From: Geodermatophilus dictyosporus
Lineage (GTDB): Bacteria > Actinomycetota > Actinomycetes > Mycobacteriales > Geodermatophilaceae
Direction: 5' to 3'
Length of the DNA: 64,000 nucleotides
Assembly (NCBI RefSeq): GCF_900115505.1
Contig: NZ_FOWQ01000001.1
Span: 372,001 to 436,000 of the forward strand
A program made the translations under genes and the position numbers. Of the stretch, positions 35,862-44,294 are shown piece after piece; position 1 is the first letter of the stretch; the number at the start of each line of letters is the position of its first letter. The notes under the pieces are model-generated. The model did no database searches. It saw nothing but the letters and a program-made list of their open reading frames with translations, and had not been told where the DNA came from.

Positions 35862-36371
35862 ATGGAGATCTACACCTCGCCTCCCCTCGACGTCGTCGTC
35901 CCGGGTGTGGGAGCGACGGAGGCCCCCGTCTTCGACCGGGCCGACCTGATCTTCCACGACGTCGACCACTCGGGTCCGTCGTTCACCGCCCGGGTGTACC
36001 TGGACAGTCCGGAAGCCGGTGCCGACACCCCGACCACCCCCGAGGCCGGCTACGCCGGGTGCTTCACGATCTTCGGGCACGGCGGCTGCGTCGGCACCGA
36101 CGACGACCACTGCAACCCCAAGGCCCGGACCGTCGACGGGTTCGACCTGCGCATGCCGCACCCGCTGCTCCCGCAGACCAAGGTCGTGACCGTCACCGAG
36201 GCGCTGCGCCGGCTCGGCCCGGTGACCCGGGTGACGGTCACGGTCGTCCCGGTCACGCCCGGTGACTCCGGTCCCGAGGTGACGGATGCCCTGCAGTTCA
36301 GCGCCGTGCGGCTGGCCACCTATCGGCACGACGGTCACCTGGAGGACGGCGTCGAAGAGGAGGCCTTCTAG
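35862..36371 (+). CDS. tyrosinase C-terminal-domain-like protein
   Basis: A 169-aa protein from ATG 35862, with a GAAGG ribosome site inside the end of the tyrosinase gene. It reads as the beta-rich C-terminal domain of long tyrosinases/polyphenol oxidases (DRADLIFHDVDHSGPSFTAR, then GYAGCFTIFGHGGCVG, then VVTVTEALRRLGPVTRVTV). In latent enzymes this domain shields the active site. Here it is a free-standing product, so it might regulate the enzyme or deliver copper. A past split of one gene by a TGA is the other reading. Confidence 0.7.
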   Translation: MEIYTSPPLDVVVPGVGATEAPVFDRADLIFHDVDHSGPSFTARVYLDSPEAGADTPTTPEAGYAGCFTIFGHGGCVGTDDDHCNPKARTVDGFDLRMPHPLLPQTKVVTVTEALRRLGPVTRVTVTVVPVTPGDSGPEVTDALQFSAVRLATYRHDGHLEDGVEEEAF

Positions 36372-36429
36372 CTCCGCCGTTGACGCCGCGGTGACGGAGG
36401 CCGCGCACCCTCGCGGGGGAGTGACCCAC

Positions 36430-36451
36430 CTGCCTGCACCGCGGCAGGCAG
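36430..36451 (+). terminator. hairpin separating the tyrosinase genes from the eCIS operon
   Basis: CTGCCTGC (36430-36437), loop ACCGCG, GCAGGCAG (36444-36451): a perfect 8-bp stem 59 bp past the tyrosinase partner stop and 30 bp before the collagen-like gene. It may end the first transcript, or act as a leader hairpin of the eCIS operon. Confidence 0.55.
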
Positions 36452-36480
36452 CCCGTGATCCCGCACGAGGGGATGCCGCC

Positions 36481-37128
36481 ATGTCGACCTATGGAGAGAG
36501 CGGGACGGATCCGGGGCGGAACGGCACGGGTCCCGGCGGCTACGGCCAGCCTCCGGGCTCCGGCGGCGAGGGGCAGGGCGGTGGGGCGCCGTCCTACGGG
36601 GCTGGCGACCCGGCAGCCACGTTGCCGCAACGCCGACGTCCGTCCTGGTTGCTCGTCCCCCTGGTGCTGGTCGCCCTCGTGGCTCTCGCCGGGCTGTTCC
36701 TGCCGATCGATCGGGACACGCCCCTGACCCCCGGATCCAGCACCCCGGGGCCGACGGGCCCCGCCGGCCCGTCAGGACCTCCGGGCCCCTCAGGCCCTCC
36801 CGGCCCCACAGGGGCCGCCGGGCCGAGCGGTCCGCCCGGACCCAGCGGACCCGCGGGCCCTCCCGGAGCCGTGGCGTCTCCGGACTCCGGTGAGGGGACC
36901 GGCACGGGTACTGCCTCCGACTCGAGTGGCACGCCCGCGCCTGTCACGCCAGTCGGTGCTCCGGACACCGGTGGGGGAGGGACGGCGTCATCGGTGGACG
37001 GCGTCCTCGTCGCGGCCGGGGTGACGGCTCTGGTCGGCGCAGCCTTCCTGGCCGGCTACGCGGTGCGGCGTCGCGAGGACGTGGGGGTCGAGCGTGGACC
37101 TCGCCGGTCCCGGCCGCGAGGCCCGTGA
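36481..37128 (+). CDS. collagen-repeat membrane protein with sorting-signal-like C-terminus
   Basis: A 215-aa protein. A 50-residue Gly/Pro-rich N-terminus precedes a signal-anchor helix (about 56-76). Then come 13 perfect Gly-X-Y triplets (residues 90-128), a Ser/Thr/Pro-rich linker, and APDTG at 160-164 followed by a hydrophobic helix (173-195) and RRRE. That tail has the order of a sortase sorting signal, though with an APDTG motif rather than LPxTG. The sortase gene overlaps its end by 35 bp, so it is the obvious substrate. A short collagen-like stalk displayed on the cell surface is inferred. It starts the + strand run that becomes the eCIS. Confidence 0.8.
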   Translation: MSTYGESGTDPGRNGTGPGGYGQPPGSGGEGQGGGAPSYGAGDPAATLPQRRRPSWLLVPLVLVALVALAGLFLPIDRDTPLTPGSSTPGPTGPAGPSGPPGPSGPPGPTGAAGPSGPPGPSGPAGPPGAVASPDSGEGTGTGTASDSSGTPAPVTPVGAPDTGGGGTASSVDGVLVAAGVTALVGAAFLAGYAVRRREDVGVERGPRRSRPRGP

Positions 37129-37861
37129 CCGGTCACGCGCGCCGTGGCCGGTCCGCTCCCTCGCGACCCGACGGCGCCGCCGTGGCCGGACCGCCCTGCT
37201 GGGCGCCGTCCTGGGGACGGGGGGTGCGGTGCTGCTGCTGCTCGGCCTGCCTCCCTGGCTGGGCAGTGCGCCCGTGCACGTCCCGGCCCCGGCCACGAGC
37301 AGTTCCCCGGACCCGGTGAGCAAGCCGGTCGCGGTCCCCGGTGACGACCTCACCGCCACACCGAGCCCCCACCCGCCGCGGTCCGAACCCGTCCACCTCG
37401 ACATCCCGCGCATCGGGCTGAGCACGGACGTGATCCCCGTGGGCCTGAACTCCGACGGCACCGTCGGCGTCCCGCCCCTGGACGACGGAGCTCCGGCCGG
37501 CTGGTACCGGTACCTCGCCCCGCCCGGCGACCCCGGCCCCGCCGTCCTGCTCGGGCACGTCGACACCCACCGCGGACCTGCGGTCTTCTCCCGGCTCCAC
37601 GAGCTGCTGCCCGGCGACGCGATCTCGGTGCGGCGTGCCGACGGCCGTACCGTCGACTTCGTGGTCGACTCGGTGCGCACCCACCCCAAGGCGGAGTTCC
37701 CCGCGGAGGCCGTGTACGGCCCGTCGGCCGAGCCGGTGCTGCGGCTGGTGACGTGCGGCGGGGTGTTCGACGAGGAGCGCCGGAGCTACCGGAGCAACGT
37801 GGTCGTCTACGCGTCCTTCGTCGCTCCGGTTTCCGGGGCAGCGGGCGTCCGCACCGCCTGA
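37094..37861 (+). CDS. sortase (class E/F type)
   Basis: A 255-aa transpeptidase. A basic N-terminus and one membrane helix (about 33-56) are followed by a Pro/Thr-rich stalk and the sortase barrel. Catalytic residues are H155 (LGHVDTHRG), C221 (LVTCGG) and R233 (YRSNVVVY). GTG 37094 lies inside the collagen-like gene. The pairing strongly suggests it anchors that protein to the wall or pilus. The next gene, the first eCIS structural gene, begins 54 bp downstream. Confidence 0.9.
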   Translation: MDLAGPGREARDRSRAPWPVRSLATRRRRRGRTALLGAVLGTGGAVLLLLGLPPWLGSAPVHVPAPATSSSPDPVSKPVAVPGDDLTATPSPHPPRSEPVHLDIPRIGLSTDVIPVGLNSDGTVGVPPLDDGAPAGWYRYLAPPGDPGPAVLLGHVDTHRGPAVFSRLHELLPGDAISVRRADGRTVDFVVDSVRTHPKAEFPAEAVYGPSAEPVLRLVTCGGVFDEERRSYRSNVVVYASFVAPVSGAAGVRTA

Positions 37862-37915
37862 CGGCTCGACGATTCGTGACGCCCGGGTGACAGCTGGTTC
37901 GCCAGGCTCCTGACC

Positions 37916-38503
37916 GTGGCGGACTTCGGCGGCGTCGCGGCGGTGGGCAAGAGCATCGAGGCGGTGCTCAGAGCTGGCTTCGCGGCCGTGCAGCCCATCG
38001 ACGGCACGCTCACCACGGCCCAGCTCATCGGTACCGACGACCTCCGCCCCCCGGCTCCGAGGATCACGCGCCCGGCGTTGTCGGTGCTGCTCTACCGGGT
38101 CGACTTCAACAAGACGCTGCGGGCGGCCTGGGCGGCTGCCGGTTCGACGGACGGCAGTGCGCACCTGCCCCTGGACCTGCACTACCTGCTGACCGCCTGG
38201 GGTGAGAACCCCGAGGCCGAGCACCGCATCATCGGCCGGGCGCTGCAGGTCCTCGAGTCGCTGGGCGGGTTCAGCGGTCCGCTGCTGCAGCCCGGCGGCA
38301 GGTGGTCGACCACGGAGTCGGTCCAGCTCTACCTCGAGGACATGCCCACCGAGGACCTCATGCGGACCTTCGACAGCCTGCAGTGCGAGTTCCGGCTGAG
38401 CATCCCCTACATCGCCCGCGTCGTCGTGATCTCGACGCCGGGCACGACCCCCGACCCCGTGCTCACGTCGGTGCGGGGAGCCCGGACGGGGGTGGTCCGG
38501 TGA
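37916..38503 (+). CDS. eCIS DUF4255 protein (Afp16/Pvc16-like tail terminator)
   Basis: A 195-aa protein with the DUF4255 (Pvc16 N-terminal) domain: VGKSIEAVLRAGFAAVQP, then PALSVLLYRVDFNKTLR, then LPLDLHYLLTAWGENPEAEH. In Afp and PVC particles this protein caps the tube/sheath end and sets particle length. Its stop overlaps the next start (GTGA). A marker gene for contractile injection systems. Confidence 0.88.
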   Translation: MADFGGVAAVGKSIEAVLRAGFAAVQPIDGTLTTAQLIGTDDLRPPAPRITRPALSVLLYRVDFNKTLRAAWAAAGSTDGSAHLPLDLHYLLTAWGENPEAEHRIIGRALQVLESLGGFSGPLLQPGGRWSTTESVQLYLEDMPTEDLMRTFDSLQCEFRLSIPYIARVVVISTPGTTPDPVLTSVRGARTGVVR

Positions 38504-39378
38504 ACACGTTCCTCGCGCCGGGGTGGGACGAGCGCCTGGACCGGCTGCGGCTGGGGATCCAGCCGGTCGACGCGCTCGCCGACCTGCCGGGGCCACTGGA
38601 CGCCCCGGCGGGGATCGCCGTCCACCTGGAGACCGTGCCGCGGCCCCACCCGGTACCGCAGCCGTCGGCCGACCCGCACCGCCCGACCGATGGTGCGGGT
38701 CTGCCGCTGCTGCGCCGCAGCCCGACCGGGCGGTTCGCGGTGCTGGTCGGTTCCCGGAGGACCGATGCCCCGGCCCGGCTCGACGTGCGGATCGTCGACG
38801 GTGCACGGCGGTACGTCCCGCGGCGACTCTCCGTCCCGGTGCCGGACGTGGCCGCGATCCTGGCAGCCGACGAGGGCGGCCCGTTCCCGGACCGGGCGTG
38901 CCGGCCGGCGCTGTTCCCGGGGGCGACCTACGGCGTGAGCACCGGAGCCACCGCCGTCCGCGGCCGGGTGCTGTGGTCGAGTGACGGCGCCCCGGCGCAG
39001 TGGGCCCGGGTGGAGGCCAGGCTGAGCGGGACGCAGGCGGTGTCCTGGCGGGCGCACGCCGACCAACGGGGTGAGTTCCTGCTGCTGGTCGGGACCCTGC
39101 GCCTGCAGCAGGCGATGGCGCGCACCGGAACCCTCGACCTGGACGTGACCGTGCGCGCCCGCCCGAGGCCGGCCAGCTCGGCTCCCGTCGACTCACCGAC
39201 CGGTTCACGTGCCGACCCCCTGTGGCACCTGCCCGTCGAACGAGTCGGGACCCTCACGCCGGGCGACCCGGTGACTGCCGGGACGGCCGTGCCGCCCGGC
39301 TACACGGCCACCCTCACCCGCGCCGTCCGGTGCCGGCGGGGGCACGTCGTCCGGCCCGACCCGTTCGTGCTGCCCTGA
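38500..39378 (+). CDS. eCIS-associated protein with Ig/transthyretin-like domain
   Basis: A 292-aa protein between the DUF4255 cap and the sheath. The middle (GRVLWSSDGAPAQWARVEAR, then HADQRGEFLLLVG) looks like a carboxypeptidase regulatory-like beta sandwich, a fold common in surface or baseplate decoration. The rest is not recognised. Position and 4-bp overlap place it firmly in the operon; role unknown. Confidence 0.7.
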   Translation: MNTFLAPGWDERLDRLRLGIQPVDALADLPGPLDAPAGIAVHLETVPRPHPVPQPSADPHRPTDGAGLPLLRRSPTGRFAVLVGSRRTDAPARLDVRIVDGARRYVPRRLSVPVPDVAAILAADEGGPFPDRACRPALFPGATYGVSTGATAVRGRVLWSSDGAPAQWARVEARLSGTQAVSWRAHADQRGEFLLLVGTLRLQQAMARTGTLDLDVTVRARPRPASSAPVDSPTGSRADPLWHLPVERVGTLTPGDPVTAGTAVPPGYTATLTRAVRCRRGHVVRPDPFVLP

Positions 39379-39405
39379 CCCGCCCACGGCCCCTGAGAGG
39401 CGACC

Positions 39406-41247
39406 ATGCCCGAGTACCTCGCTCCCGGCGTCTTCGTGGAAGAGGTGAGCTACCGCTCGAAGTCCATCGCCGGGGTGGCGACCTCGACGACCGGCTTCTG
39501 CGGCCGCACGCACTACGGCCCGGTGCAACACCCTGGCGGACCCGGTACGACCGCGCCCCGGCTGCTGACCAGCTACGCGGAGTTCGAGCGGGTGTACGGC
39601 CGCCTGCAGCCCTACGACGACGGTGGCCTGCCCTACCTCGCGCACGCCGCCCGCGCCTACTTCCTCAACGGCGGTCGCCGACTGTACGTCTCACGGGTCT
39701 ACCAGGCACTCACCCCCGGCAGCGGAGTGGCCGAGGCCTCGGTCGCGGTGCCCTCCCCGACCCCGTCGGTCGGCCGTTTCCGCGCCCGCTGGCCCGGGTC
39801 CGCCGGCAACGTCGCGGTCACGGTGACGGCCACCCGGGGCGGGGACGTGGGCATCCACGTCCCCGGCGGGACGGCGCACGCCAAGGGCGTGGGTCCCGGC
39901 ACGGTCCTGGAGGTGGTGCCACCCGGCCCCATGCCCGATCGGGACGCCCCCATCGACCAGTCCCGGCTCCGCGTCCTGCAGAGGACCCCGGGCGGACCTC
40001 CCGACGCCCAGACCTTCATGGACTCTGCCGGGAACGCCGCCCCGCCCGGCATCGACGAGCTGCTGCTGCCCGTCGAGGTCACCGTGGCCGTCACGGTCGA
40101 CGACGACCGGGTCGACGTCTACCCGCGGCTGGGACTCGCTCCCGGAGGCAGGCGGGCCCTGGACAGGGTGCTCGATCGCGACGACCCCCAGGACGAGGAC
40201 TGCGTGATCTGGTTCGACTACGACTGGTCGGCCCCCTCGGCCAGCCCCGTCTGGCTGCTGCTCGGACTGGTCGGGGACGCCGCGCCGAGCCGGACCTTCC
40301 GGCTCACCGGCGGGGACGACGGAGCCCCGCTCTTCCCGTCCGCCCTGCGGGGCGCCGAGGCCGCACCGGACGACGCCGGCCGCCGGGCCACCGGCCTGGC
40401 CGCCCTCGCCGAGGTCGACGACATCGCCATCGTCGCCGCCCCCGACGCCGGTGCCATGCCGGACCCCGACGCCCGTTTCGAGGCCACCCAGAACCTGATC
40501 CGGCACGCCGAGGACACCCGCTATCGCATCGCGGTCGTCGACGGCCCGGAGAACGCGTCCATCAACGAGATCCGGGCGTTTCGGGGCAACTTCGACTCCA
40601 AGTACGCCGCGCTGTACCACCCGTGGATCGAGGTGCTGGACCCCAACGGCCCGGTCGCCGCCGGCGTGCCCACCCGCAAGCTGCTGCTGCCGCCCTCGGG
40701 GTTCGTGACCGGGATCTACGCCCGCAACGACATCAGCCGCGGGGTGTACAAGGCACCGGCCAACGAGGTGGTCTTCGGCCTCACCCGGTTCGAGTCGACG
40801 ATCAACCAGGGACGCAACGAAGTCCTGAACCCCGAGAACATCAACGCCCTGCGGTTCTTCCCCGGCCGCGGCAACCGGGTCTGGGGTGCCCGCACGCTCA
40901 GCTCGGACCCCGAGTGGCTCTACGTCAACGTCCGACGGCTGTTCATCTTCCTGGAGCACTCGATCGACCAGGCCACCCAGTGGGCGGTGTTCGAGCCCAA
41001 CGGCGAGGCACTGTGGCGCAACATCACCCGGACGGTCGAGGACTTCCTCGACGTCCAGTGGCGCACCGGCGCACTGCTGGGGTCGACCCCGGAGCAGGCC
41101 TACTTCGTGCGCTGCGACCGCTCCACGATGAGCCAGAACGACCTGGACAACGGCCGCCTCATCTGCCTCATCGGCGTCGCCCCGGTGAAGCCGGCGGAGT
41201 TCGTCATCTTCCGCATCGGCCAGTTCACCGCCGACGCCCGCGGCTGA
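39406..41247 (+). CDS. contractile sheath protein 1
   Basis: A 613-aa phage-tail-sheath-like protein. The N-terminus MPEYLAPGVFVEEVSYRSKS supplies the strand that links neighbouring sheath subunits. The C-terminal core is well kept (NRVWGARTLSSDPEWLYVNV, then RLFIFLEHSIDQATQW), ending PAEFVIFRIGQF. It forms the outer contractile cylinder around the tube. The next gene encodes the tube. Confidence 0.95.
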   Translation: MPEYLAPGVFVEEVSYRSKSIAGVATSTTGFCGRTHYGPVQHPGGPGTTAPRLLTSYAEFERVYGRLQPYDDGGLPYLAHAARAYFLNGGRRLYVSRVYQALTPGSGVAEASVAVPSPTPSVGRFRARWPGSAGNVAVTVTATRGGDVGIHVPGGTAHAKGVGPGTVLEVVPPGPMPDRDAPIDQSRLRVLQRTPGGPPDAQTFMDSAGNAAPPGIDELLLPVEVTVAVTVDDDRVDVYPRLGLAPGGRRALDRVLDRDDPQDEDCVIWFDYDWSAPSASPVWLLLGLVGDAAPSRTFRLTGGDDGAPLFPSALRGAEAAPDDAGRRATGLAALAEVDDIAIVAAPDAGAMPDPDARFEATQNLIRHAEDTRYRIAVVDGPENASINEIRAFRGNFDSKYAALYHPWIEVLDPNGPVAAGVPTRKLLLPPSGFVTGIYARNDISRGVYKAPANEVVFGLTRFESTINQGRNEVLNPENINALRFFPGRGNRVWGARTLSSDPEWLYVNVRRLFIFLEHSIDQATQWAVFEPNGEALWRNITRTVEDFLDVQWRTGALLGSTPEQAYFVRCDRSTMSQNDLDNGRLICLIGVAPVKPAEFVIFRIGQFTADARG

Positions 41248-41275
41248 CCGACACCGGACCGGAGAGGACCAGCCC

Positions 41276-41731
41276 ATGCCCGCCATCCTGCGCGACAACC
41301 CCTACGGCGCGTTCAAGTTCAACGTCGAGTTCGGGCCGGTCACCGGCGGCGGGCCCATCCGAGGAGGGTTCTCCGACGTCTCCGGGCTCGGCAGCGAGGT
41401 CAACTACTCGGAGTACCGCGAGGGCACGGACCTGACCAACACCGTCCGGAAGGTGCCCAACACCTTCAAGCTGGACGAGGTCACGCTCAAGCGCGGGCTC
41501 ATCGGGTCCACCGAGATCTTCGCCTGGATCAAGGCGGTGCGGGAGGGCCAGTACCAGCCGCGCTCGGTCACCATCGTCCTGCTCGACGAGGCCGGCGACC
41601 CTGTGCTCGAGATCGTGCTGACCCGGGCCCAGCCGAAGAAGTGGGTGGGCCCCACCCTCGCCGCGAAGGGCGGCGGCGAGGTCGCCATGGAGGAGCTGCA
41701 CCTCGTCCACGAGGGGCTTGAGTACCAGTGA
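41276..41731 (+). CDS. inner tube protein 1 (gp19-like)
   Basis: A 151-aa tail tube protein: DNPYGAFKFNVEFGP, FSDVSGLGSEVNYSEYREG, NTFKLDEVTLKRGLIGS, ending GEVAMEELHLVHEGLEY. This matches the Afp1/Hcp-type tube subunit that stacks as hexamers. Directly after the sheath, as in other eCIS operons. Its stop overlaps the next GTG by 4 bp. Confidence 0.93.
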   Translation: MPAILRDNPYGAFKFNVEFGPVTGGGPIRGGFSDVSGLGSEVNYSEYREGTDLTNTVRKVPNTFKLDEVTLKRGLIGSTEIFAWIKAVREGQYQPRSVTIVLLDEAGDPVLEIVLTRAQPKKWVGPTLAAKGGGEVAMEELHLVHEGLEYQ

Positions 41732-43788
41732 CACCCGACGGCATCGCGCTGGGTGCGCCGGGGGTGTACGTCGCACCCCCGGTTCCCCAGCCGCGCACGG
41801 CCACCGAGCCCATGGACGTCGCGGCGTTCGTCGGCGTGGCCCCGCGCGGACCGGCCTACGAGCCGGCCGACGACCCCTCGCTGCGGGGCGAGGGGACGCG
41901 GTTCGTGCCGTCCGTTGCCGTGCCCGTGGACAGCTGGGACGCCTACGTGGAGGCATTCGGCGGCTTCGAGGGCCCCGGACTGCTCCCGCACGCCGTCGCC
42001 GCCTACTTCGTGCAGGGCGGCCGGCGAGCGTACGTGGTCCGCGTCGTGCACCGGCCGGCCGGCCGACCGGTGCCCGAGCCGCCCGGGTGCGCGCGGTACC
42101 GGTTGCCGAACGGCCTGGTGCTGCGTGCCCGGAACGAGGGCAGCTGGGGGGACCGGCTGACCGTCGAGCTTCGCTTCGTCACCCGGGTGCTCGCCGCGAC
42201 CGTGCGCCCACACGGCACCGGACGGCCCCAGGACCCGGCCGGCCCCGGCCTGGTCCTGCAACCGGGGGCGGTCGTGCCGGTCGGGAGCCTGCTGCGGATC
42301 CGCGCGGCCGACCGCCCGACCGGGGAGGACACCGCCCCCGACGCCGTCCTCGCGACCGTGACCCGGCTCGTCCGGGTCGGCCGACCCGACGCGGTGGGTA
42401 GCGACCTGGTGGCCCGGCTCGACCGCCTCGTCCCGGCGCCGGACCCGCTCGGGGCGCAGCCGGTGGTCGAGCTGGTCGAGGGGGAGTTGACCGTCACGGA
42501 CCACGATCCCGAGCGCCGGCGCACCGAGCGTCTCCCGGGGCTCGGGCTGCGCAGCGCGCACCCGCGGTCGCTGGACGCGGTGGTGCTCCGGGAGTCCCGG
42601 CTGCTGGCCCCGGTGGACGACGCCGACGCCGGCCCCGCCGACGTCGCGGTCTCGGACGACCTGGCGGCGCTCGAGGTCCGCTCGCCCCTGCGCCGCGGTG
42701 AGGACCGGTGGCACCTGGTCACCGAGCAGGACCTCTTCGGCGCCGCATCGGGCGGGGAGACCGCGGGGACCGAGGGCGTCGAGGTGTTCGCCACCGTGCC
42801 CGAGGTGGCCACCCTCGTCGTCCCGGACCTCTACGCCCGGCCGACCCCGACGACGGCCGCGCCGCCCGAGGTACCGCCCGGTGCCGCCGCCTTCCGACCC
42901 TGCCGGCCGGGCGGTGCCGGCCCGCGGGCGGCCGCGGAGCCCAGCCGGTCGCTGGAGGGGCTCGTCCTCGACCCGACCGACCCCGACGGGCTGCAGGGTG
43001 TGGTGGACCGGCAGCGTCGGCTGGTCGAGGTGGCCGGGCGCCTGCAGCTGGTGGCCCTGCTCGACGTCCCCCCGGGGTTGCGGGCCGCCCAGGTGCTGCG
43101 CTGGCGGTCCTGGTTCGACTCGTCCTGCGCCGCCGCGTACCACCCCTGGCTCCGTGCCCCCGGCCCGGCCCGGGGCGCCCCGCTCGTCGACGTGCCGCCT
43201 TCCGCGGTCGCTGCGGGGCTCCTCGCCCGCTCCGAGCTCCGGGACGGGATCAGCCGGGGGCCGGCGAACGAGCGCGCGGTCGGGATCGTCGACGTCGCCG
43301 ACCAGGTCGACGACCTCGCGCACGCCGAGCTGCACCGGTTCGGCGTCGACGTCTTCCGGCTGCGGGCCGACGGCGTCTGGCTGACCGGTGCGCGGACCCT
43401 GTCCACCGACCCCGCCCTGCGCCAGCTGACCGTCCGCCGGCTGCTGCTCCTGCTCGACCGTGTGCTGCGTCGTCAGCTCGCCTGGACGGTCTTCGAACCC
43501 GGCGACGACGCCCTCCGGGCCGGCCTGCGTCGCCACCTGGAGCAGGTGCTGGGTGACCTCGGTGACGCCGGTGCCTTCGCCGGGGCGACACCGGCGGAGT
43601 CCTGGTTCCTGCAGGTCGGCCGTCCCGACGAGGAGGGCACGGGCCGCCTGGTGGTGCAGATCGGGGTCGCGCCGTCGGAGCCGATGGAGTTCATCGTCGT
43701 GCACGTCGTCCTCGACGCCGAGGGGGCGATCGAGTCCGGGCTGCACGGCAGCGCGGCGCGGGTCGCCGTCGTGGGGGGTCCGCGGTGA
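41728..43788 (+). CDS. contractile sheath protein 2 (large)
   Basis: A 686-aa second sheath protein. It opens ALGAPGVYVAPPVPQP and has the family C-terminus (VWLTGARTLSTDPALRQLTV, then RRLLLLLDRVLRRQLAW, then PMEFIVVHVVLDAEG). The middle is about 70 residues longer than in sheath 1 and rich in Pro and Arg. In Afp, different sheath paralogues occupy different rings, so this one may form the baseplate-proximal ring. Coupled on both sides by short overlaps. Confidence 0.92.
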   Translation: MTPDGIALGAPGVYVAPPVPQPRTATEPMDVAAFVGVAPRGPAYEPADDPSLRGEGTRFVPSVAVPVDSWDAYVEAFGGFEGPGLLPHAVAAYFVQGGRRAYVVRVVHRPAGRPVPEPPGCARYRLPNGLVLRARNEGSWGDRLTVELRFVTRVLAATVRPHGTGRPQDPAGPGLVLQPGAVVPVGSLLRIRAADRPTGEDTAPDAVLATVTRLVRVGRPDAVGSDLVARLDRLVPAPDPLGAQPVVELVEGELTVTDHDPERRRTERLPGLGLRSAHPRSLDAVVLRESRLLAPVDDADAGPADVAVSDDLAALEVRSPLRRGEDRWHLVTEQDLFGAASGGETAGTEGVEVFATVPEVATLVVPDLYARPTPTTAAPPEVPPGAAAFRPCRPGGAGPRAAAEPSRSLEGLVLDPTDPDGLQGVVDRQRRLVEVAGRLQLVALLDVPPGLRAAQVLRWRSWFDSSCAAAYHPWLRAPGPARGAPLVDVPPSAVAAGLLARSELRDGISRGPANERAVGIVDVADQVDDLAHAELHRFGVDVFRLRADGVWLTGARTLSTDPALRQLTVRRLLLLLDRVLRRQLAWTVFEPGDDALRAGLRRHLEQVLGDLGDAGAFAGATPAESWFLQVGRPDEEGTGRLVVQIGVAPSEPMEFIVVHVVLDAEGAIESGLHGSAARVAVVGGPR

Positions 43789-44294
43789 CCGACCTCTTCG
43801 CCCGCACCTTCCGGTTCCGGGTCACCCTCTCGCCGTCCCCGCCGGTCCCCCCGCCGCCGGGCCGCCGGTCGTCCCCGGCGGCCGGAGCGCCTCTGGGGAA
43901 CGGCGCCTTCCAGGAGTGCTCGGGCCTGGACCTGGAGATGGACGTCGGCGAGTACGTCGAGGGGGGACGCAACAACGGCGTCCTCCAGCGCGCCGGCCGG
44001 GCCAAGGTCTCCCGCATCGTCCTGCGCCGCGGCATGCTGCACCCGGCCGGGGGCACGGTCGACACCACGCTGTGGCGGTGGTTCCAGGACGTCGTCGACG
44101 GTGTGCTCCCGCTGCGCCGCTACGACGGCACGGTCGAGGTGCTGGACGAGGACCGCCGGGCCGTCGCCACCTGGACCTTCTCCCGGGGACTCCCCGCGAA
44201 GGTCATCGGCCCGCAGCTCAACGCGCGGACCGGGGAGGTCGCCGTCGAGGAGCTCCAGATCGCGCACGAGGGCCTCCGGTTGGAGGTGCGGTGA
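43785..44294 (+). CDS. inner tube protein 2 (Afp5-like)
   Basis: A 169-aa tube-family protein from GTG 43785. Core stretches: FQECSGLDLEMDVGEYVEGG, then VSRIVLRRGMLHP, then GEVAVEELQIAHEGLRLEV. It carries a Pro-rich insertion after the first strand. Likely the tube initiator ring nearest the spike, as Afp5/Pvc5. Its stop and the next ATG share one base. Confidence 0.9.
   Translation: MTDLFARTFRFRVTLSPSPPVPPPPGRRSSPAAGAPLGNGAFQECSGLDLEMDVGEYVEGGRNNGVLQRAGRAKVSRIVLRRGMLHPAGGTVDTTLWRWFQDVVDGVLPLRRYDGTVEVLDEDRRAVATWTFSRGLPAKVIGPQLNARTGEVAVEELQIAHEGLRLEVR

Noticed and set aside
36748..36868. Repetitive GGNCC-rich tract as a non-coding repeat
   Set aside because: It encodes an uninterrupted Gly-X-Y collagen run in frame with flanking membrane helices.
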